From: an uncultured Clostridia bacterium
GTDB taxonomy: Bacteria > Bacillota > Clostridia > Christensenellales > Pumilibacteraceae
Direction: 5' to 3'
NCBI GenBank assembly: GCA_947627075.1
Contig: CANQUR010000012.1
Span: forward strand, 1-19,211
Length of the DNA stretch: 19,211 nucleotides
In this document: piece after piece, positions 15,588-19,211 of the stretch
Layout of the letters: each line of letters begins with the position of its first letter
Position numbering within the stretch: position 1 is the stretch's first letter
Notes under the pieces: generated by a model
What the model was told of the DNA's origin: nothing
What the model saw: only the letters and a program-made list of their open reading frames with translations
The model's database searches: none
Position numbers and translations under genes: made by a program

Positions 15588-16412
15588 ATGAATGTATCCG
15601 AGATCTTAAGAAAAAACAGCTTTGCAACAAAGAAGAAATTCGGTCAAAATTTTATTACCGACGTCAACTTGCTTGCCGCAATAGTCGATGACGCGGAGAT
15701 AGAATCTTCCGATATCGTCGTCGAGATAGGGGCGGGCGCGGGGACGTTGACCGCAGCTCTTGCGCAAAGAGCAAAAAAGGTGATCGCATTCGAAATAGAC
15801 AAGACGTTGAAGCCCGTTTTGCACGAGACGCTTGACGGCTATGAAAATATCGAGATCGTATTTAGCGATATACTCAAGGTAGCCCCGTCCGAGTTGAAAA
15901 AACTTGCGGGAGGATCCTTCAAGGTTGTGGCAAATTTGCCGTATTACATCACTTCACCCGTGATATTCTATTTTTTGGAGAGCGAGTTTCCGCTCATTTC
16001 TTTGACCGTCATGGTGCAACGCGAAGTAGCGCTTCGAATGACCGCTCGACCCGATACATCCGATTACGGAGTGCTTACCCTTGCCGTCGAGAGCAGAGCG
16101 GACGCAAAGATCACAAGAAGCGTCAGTCGCAAAATGTTTTTTCCCGAGCCTAACGTAGACAGCGCCGTGGTGAGACTTACGCTCAACGATGGGATACCTA
16201 ACCGAAAAACCTTCGATAAACTTGTTCGAGCCGCCTTTTCGTGCCGCCGCAAGACGCTTGTAAACAATCTTATGCAGTCCTTCGGTATGCCGAGAGCAAA
16301 AGCGGAAGATCTACTCGTAAGCATAGGAGTGGACGTGAAAGTACGCGGCGAAGCGCTGGATAAAGAGCAGTTCCTTGCCTTGGCAAATAAAATGGACGAA
16401 GAAACGATATAA
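15588..16412 (+). CDS. rsmA: 16S rRNA (adenine1518/1519-N6)-dimethyltransferase RsmA (KsgA)
   Basis: Dimethylates two adjacent adenines in the 3' end hairpin of 16S rRNA during 30S assembly, using SAM. 274 residues from ATG 15588. Seen: KKKFGQNFITD (15-25), SAM-binding VEIGAGAGTLT (45-55), the acidic FEID (68-71), FSDIL (92-96) and the catalytic NLPYY (116-120). VMVQREVALRM follows, then FFPEPNVDSAVVRL, and FSCRRKTLVNNL in the C-terminal domain. The frame is open upstream to 15495, but the promoter lies inside that stretch and M(15588) matches the family start; ATG 15576 is an alternative that falls within the -10. It ends before a strong terminator. Confidence 0.95.
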   Translation: MNVSEILRKNSFATKKKFGQNFITDVNLLAAIVDDAEIESSDIVVEIGAGAGTLTAALAQRAKKVIAFEIDKTLKPVLHETLDGYENIEIVFSDILKVAPSELKKLAGGSFKVVANLPYYITSPVIFYFLESEFPLISLTVMVQREVALRMTARPDTSDYGVLTLAVESRADAKITRSVSRKMFFPEPNVDSAVVRLTLNDGIPNRKTFDKLVRAAFSCRRKTLVNNLMQSFGMPRAKAEDLLVSIGVDVKVRGEALDKEQFLALANKMDEETI

Positions 16413-16444
16413 AATGACTTTATTGATTGCAAAAGAGCGATCAT

Positions 16445-16480
16445 AAAAAATGAGTTTGGGATAAAACCTAAACTCATTTT
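16445..16480. terminator. Bidirectional Rho-independent terminator
   Basis: AATGAGTTTGGG (16449-16460) and CCTAAACTCATT (16467-16478) form a 12 bp stem with one G-U pair and a 6-base loop. T residues follow on the plus side, and an A-run before it serves the minus strand. It separates rsmA from the convergent DUF3990/HTH pair. Confidence 0.88.
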
Positions 16481-16501
16481 CCTTGTAAGCAAAATCCGTT
16501 A

Positions 16502-17113
16502 TCAAGTGATCAGATCTTCCATTGTGCAATTTAATGTTTTTGAAAGGGCGTATAAGGTTTCGGCTTGCGCTTTACTTATATCGACCTTGCCTTGTTCGTA
16601 CGCCTTGATGTTACGCAGCGCAACACCGCTTAAAAAAGCAAGTTGCGATTGAGATAAGTGTTTTGCCATTCTGAAACATTTCAGGGGCGATTTGCTTTTG
16701 AGCCTCAAAGCGAATAATTCTATCGAATGTCTTATATCCATTTCATGATATGGGAAGTAGTATGATAACAGGTCACTGCATGAAAAGACGCCTACCAAAG
16801 AGGAGTAGGGCTTATTGAAGTACCATTGCATATAGGCAAGTGTGTATCCGAGCCAAAATTCGGGCGAGGCAAAGCTGTCCGTTTCTACCGAAAGAGGGGG
16901 CTCGTGCAATACGAGTCCCAAAAGTTCGTTTGCGGATTTACCAAGGACAAAAACGGGATCGGCAATTTCCAAGGAGTGACAGATCGGCGAAGCGATAAAC
17001 TTCGCGGCAAAGTCGTCTACGGGCATTTTCTTCACCAAAGAGGCAAGTTCGAACATAGAAGCGAGTTTACTCTGCAAAATAGGTAAAAAATCGTCATTGT
17101 AGGCGTGGATCAT
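16502..17113 (-). CDS. HTH (XRE-type) protein, probable antitoxin partner of the DUF3990 protein
   Basis: 203 residues. The C-terminal 60 residues form a Cro/CI-type helix-turn-helix: KCFRMAKHLSQSQLAFLSGVALRNIKAYEQGKVDISKA (about 145-182) plus a closing helix to MEDLI. The N-terminal 140 residues are a separate domain with SPEFWLGYTLAYMQWYFNKPY (83-103) and YYFPYHEMD (118-126), a pattern I associate with HTH proteins beside DUF3990 genes in gut Bacillota. ATG 17113 has AGGAG 9 nt upstream and overlaps the toxin gene by 20 nt, so translation is probably coupled. It probably neutralises the partner and represses the shared promoter; both are inference. Confidence 0.78.
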   Translation of the reverse strand: MIHAYNDDFLPILQSKLASMFELASLVKKMPVDDFAAKFIASPICHSLEIADPVFVLGKSANELLGLVLHEPPLSVETDSFASPEFWLGYTLAYMQWYFNKPYSSLVGVFSCSDLLSYYFPYHEMDIRHSIELFALRLKSKSPLKCFRMAKHLSQSQLAFLSGVALRNIKAYEQGKVDISKAQAETLYALSKTLNCTMEDLIT

Positions 17114-17771
17114 CGGCTTTTACTCCTTTGATTAAATCATTAAGGTACAGGTCATCGATAGTAGGTTTTCCTCGTCGCGAAGAAAAGAACTCCAAACGAG
17201 CTTTGTCATTTCTCTCTTTGCGGAGAGGGTAATAAATGGCGCTGTCCGCTACTTCGTAACCCAAAAAACGTATATGTGAAAAAGCTTTTTGCGATACAAG
17301 TACTATTTGTTCGCCGAGATCTCCAAGCCGCAAGGCTTCCGAAAGTTTTTGAATGGAAATTGTGTTATTTAGGAAGCTCTCGGCATATGCAAAGTATGAA
17401 TCGTCTGCTCGATATCCTTTTATAATGTCGTAATTCTTTATGGGCAGGGCAAAATGCGAAGTCAGATATTCTTTACCCATTTTGGCTATATCCGATTTCA
17501 AAGTGAAAACGCGGTTTTGAAGTAAGAGCGTGATCCAATGTAATACGTTATAATTCTTTTGAGACAAGTCGAGTAGTTTTAAGTCAGACATATCGAGCGA
17601 GTATTTGTTTGCATATCCATTGCAATTTTCGGTGACAGCCCACTCTTTTGCAAGATCGAGCGCTTCGGTGCAGTAAAAGCCGAGTCCATAATCGTTATAC
17701 GGCTTACCTTTGCCGTAAATGGGACGTTCGATTATAGAATTCGAGCCGTGATATATGATCAGATTGCTCAT
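17094..17771 (-). CDS. DUF3990 protein, predicted ADP-ribosyltransferase-fold toxin
   Basis: 225 residues. Seen: IIYHGSNSII (5-14) with H8, YGLGFYCTEALDLAKEWA (28-45) with Y33, GYRADDSYFAYAESFL (119-134) and LGDLGEQIVLVSQKAF (149-164), then a charged tail rich in R and K. This order is typical of DUF3990, a family placed in the ADP-ribosyltransferase fold clan. H8, Y33 and the E154-Q155 region would be the H-Y-E/Q type active site; this mapping is inference. The target is unknown. It is the first gene of the pair, with AGGAG 6 nt before ATG 17771. Toxin-first order is less common than antitoxin-first. Confidence 0.78.
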   Translation of the reverse strand: MSNLIIYHGSNSIIERPIYGKGKPYNDYGLGFYCTEALDLAKEWAVTENCNGYANKYSLDMSDLKLLDLSQKNYNVLHWITLLLQNRVFTLKSDIAKMGKEYLTSHFALPIKNYDIIKGYRADDSYFAYAESFLNNTISIQKLSEALRLGDLGEQIVLVSQKAFSHIRFLGYEVADSAIYYPLRKERNDKARLEFFSSRRGKPTIDDLYLNDLIKGVKADDPRLQ

Positions 17772-17789
17772 TAAAAACTCCTTTAGATT

Positions 17790-17818
17790 AGTATAACATT
17801 ATAATGTCCTAATGTCAA
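17790..17818 (-). promoter_or_regulatory. Promoter of the DUF3990/HTH pair
   Basis: On the minus strand a consensus TTGACA (17818-17813), 17 bp, and TATACT (17795-17790). The leader to the toxin ATG is about 12-18 nt and contains AGGAG. Confidence 0.85.
17796..17807. promoter_or_regulatory. Palindromic operator candidate between -35 and -10
   Basis: ACATTATAATGT is a perfect 12 bp palindrome placed in the spacer of the DUF3990/HTH promoter. A TAG/CTA pair flanks it with small gaps. The position suits repression by the HTH protein. Confidence 0.55.
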
Positions 17819-17942
17819 GTAAAATTTTTTATTGAATTTTTTCAGACCTTTTATTGCCGAAATTTCATTGGATATATGTAATCGAAGCAGTCAAACGACA
17901 AAAGATTATATAAGTCATTAACAAAAAAACACTGAAAAAGCG

Positions 17943-17971
17943 TTGCATTTAACAAAATTTAGGAGTATAAT
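17943..17971 (+). promoter_or_regulatory. pckA promoter
   Basis: TTGCAT (17943-17948), 17 bp, perfect TATAAT (17966-17971). The leader is about 15 nt with GGAGG at 17983-17987, 5 nt before the ATG. The rest of the divergent intergenic region (17819-17942) is AT-rich and I see no other clear element in it. Confidence 0.85.
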
Positions 17972-17992
17972 AAGGAACAGACGGAGGAAATT

Positions 17993-19211
17993 ATGGAACT
18001 GCTTAAAAAATATAACATAACCAATGTAAAAAATGTCTATCACAATCTTTGTCCCGCCGTGCTTGTCGAGCACGCGCTCAAGACCGAGCCTTGCCGACTT
18101 ATGTCAAACGGCGCGTTGCTTGTGGAAACGGGCAAATACACGGGACGTTCGCCCAAAGATAGGTTTATCGTGGACGAAAAGGGCGTTTCGGATAAGATAG
18201 CCTGGGGTAAGGAAAACGTCAAGATAAGCGAAAGATCTTTCGAGATCGTTTACGAAAAGATATGCAAATATTTGAGCGATCGCGAAAGGGTGTATGTGTT
18301 CGACGGCTTTGCGGGCGCGGACGAGAAATATTCACTTCCGATAAGAGTAATAAACGAGTACGCCTCTCAAAATTTATTTATGAACAATATGCTCATTCGT
18401 CCCACCGAGGAGCAACTTAAAAACTTCGTCGAGAAGTTCACATTGATATGCGCGCCCGGATTAAAGCTCGATCCCAAGGAATGCGGTACCAACAGCGAGG
18501 CGGCGATCATAATAAGCTTTAACCATAAGCTCGTGCTTATCGCCGGTTCGAAGTATGCGGGCGAGATGAAGAAGTCTGTTTTCAGCGTAATGAACTATAT
18601 TTTGCCGCTTTCGGGCGTGCTCGGAATGCACTGCTCGGCTAACATGGCGCTCGACGGCAGCGGCGACACCGCGCTCTTTTTCGGACTTTCGGGAACGGGC
18701 AAGACGACGCTTTCGGCAGATCCGCACCGAGGACTTATAGGCGACGACGAGCATGGTTGGTCTGATCGCGGCATATTCAATATCGAGGGGGGATGTTATG
18801 CAAAATGCATCAACTTGTCCAAAGAAGGCGAGCCCGAGATATATGCGGCGATAAAGCACGGTAGCCTTGTGGAAAACGTCATAATAGACGACAAGACGCG
18901 CGAGCCGGACTATACCGATAAATCGCTCACCGAGAACACTCGAGTTTCTTATCCCATCGAATTTATACCCAATAAGGTAGTACCGGGCGTGGGCAAACAT
19001 CCGCGCACCATAGTGTTCTTGAGCGCGGACGCATTCGGAGTTTTGCCGCCCGTATCCAAGCTTACAAAGGAACAGGCCATCCTTAAGGTTGAGCCCGCTC
19101 AGCTTGACTCCCTGCTGCATCCTCAGTTTGACGTCAAGGCGCTGGAGAAAGCCAAGCCCGTGGGCAAGGGCATCGCCGCCTCCCCCGGCGCGGCCGCCGG
19201 CCCCATCGTCT
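17993..19211 (+). CDS. pckA: Phosphoenolpyruvate carboxykinase (ATP), 3' end lost at a chimeric join
   Basis: Interconverts oxaloacetate and PEP with ATP/ADP in the cytoplasm (gluconeogenesis or anaplerosis). The frame is open to the window end. Residues 1-362 are clear PckA: TGKYTGRSPKDRFIV, FNHKLVLIAGSKYAGEMKKS, MNYILPLSGVLGMHCSAN, kinase motif GLSGTGKTTL (231-240), LIGDDEHGWSD, FNIEGGCYAKCI, ENTRVSYPIEFIPN and FLSADAFGVLPPVSKLT. PckA should then continue with the sugar-transfer-like YHFLSGYTAKVAGTE region to about 530 residues. Instead the frame changes to PPDK sequence from about codon 363. An own promoter and GGAGG site precede it. The first 362 residues are secure. Confidence 0.93.
   Translation, partial: MELLKKYNITNVKNVYHNLCPAVLVEHALKTEPCRLMSNGALLVETGKYTGRSPKDRFIVDEKGVSDKIAWGKENVKISERSFEIVYEKICKYLSDRERVYVFDGFAGADEKYSLPIRVINEYASQNLFMNNMLIRPTEEQLKNFVEKFTLICAPGLKLDPKECGTNSEAAIIISFNHKLVLIAGSKYAGEMKKSVFSVMNYILPLSGVLGMHCSANMALDGSGDTALFFGLSGTGKTTLSADPHRGLIGDDEHGWSDRGIFNIEGGCYAKCINLSKEGEPEIYAAIKHGSLVENVIIDDKTREPDYTDKSLTENTRVSYPIEFIPNKVVPGVGKHPRTIVFLSADAFGVLPPVSKLTKEQAILKVEPAQLDSLLHPQFDVKALEKAKPVGKGIAASPGAAAGPIV
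19077..19211 (+). other. ppdK: Foreign pyruvate phosphate dikinase fragment joined to pckA
   Basis: The last 44 codons read ILKVEPAQLDSLLHPQFD and then KPVGKGIAASPGAAAGPIV. This is the segment of pyruvate phosphate dikinase leading into the phosphohistidine swivel domain, not PckA. GC rises to about three quarters in the last 71 bases, with GCC/CCC/GGC codons unlike the rest of the window. The join lies within KLTKEQA, a stretch similar in both families, so it looks like an assembly chimera between two genomes. Confidence 0.85.

Noticed and set aside
14284..15630. 448-codon minus-strand open frame opposite the AraM-like gene and the start of rsmA
   Set aside because: It runs across two plus-strand genes and their promoter, shows no family motifs and has a shadow-like composition.
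18461..19120. 219-codon minus-strand open frame opposite pckA
   Set aside because: Antisense shadow; it also crosses the chimeric join.

Overview
The window reads as one chromosomal stretch of an endospore-forming Bacillota (Clostridia-like), probably from a metagenome assembly. The grounds are two spore-associated GPR-fold proteins (YyaC and the germination protease GPR), a divergent rpsT/gpr pair, consensus sigma-A-type promoters with AGGAG/GGAGG ribosome binding sites, AT-rich intergenic DNA and coding DNA of moderate GC. Coding density is high, no gene-free stretch exceeds about 220 bases, and I saw no tRNA, rRNA, CRISPR array or insertion sequence.

Left part (1-6300): the 3' part of gpmI (glycolysis) converges on yyaC. 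A CvpA-family membrane protein follows. A three-helix membrane protein then lies downstream of rpsT on the minus strand; rpsT has a long charged C-terminal tail. Divergent from rpsT is a co-directional run gpr - murI - ku: spore germination protease, glutamate racemase and the Ku end-binding protein.

Middle part (6300-16480): recF carries an apparent -1 frameshift and converges on a PRC-barrel protein. Then come a small CxxC redox-type protein (DUF1858), peptidyl-tRNA hydrolase and Mfd as one plus-strand run. After these lie a PrsA/SurA-like lipoprotein, a degenerate glycerol-1-phosphate-dehydrogenase-like protein and rsmA (KsgA). Three of these genes (recF, the dehydrogenase-like gene and rsmA) have a -10 box ending only 6-7 nt before the ATG and no ribosome binding site, which suggests leaderless mRNAs.

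Right part (16480-19211): a minus-strand toxin-antitoxin-like pair, a DUF3990 (ADP-ribosyltransferase-fold) protein overlapping a HTH protein, sits behind a consensus promoter with a perfect palindrome between -35 and -10. It is divergent from pckA. After residue 362 the pckA frame switches in phase into the middle of pyruvate phosphate dikinase, with a sharp rise in GC. The last ~130 bases are therefore most likely a chimeric assembly join rather than a real gene.

The window is mostly core housekeeping (glycolysis/gluconeogenesis, translation, DNA repair, sporulation) with one accessory module, the DUF3990/HTH pair. The points most worth a second look are the leaderless-promoter set, the DUF3990/HTH module with its operator, the degenerate AraM-like protein, the hairpin overlapping the start of the gene after rpsT, the recF frameshift and the pckA/ppdK chimera.
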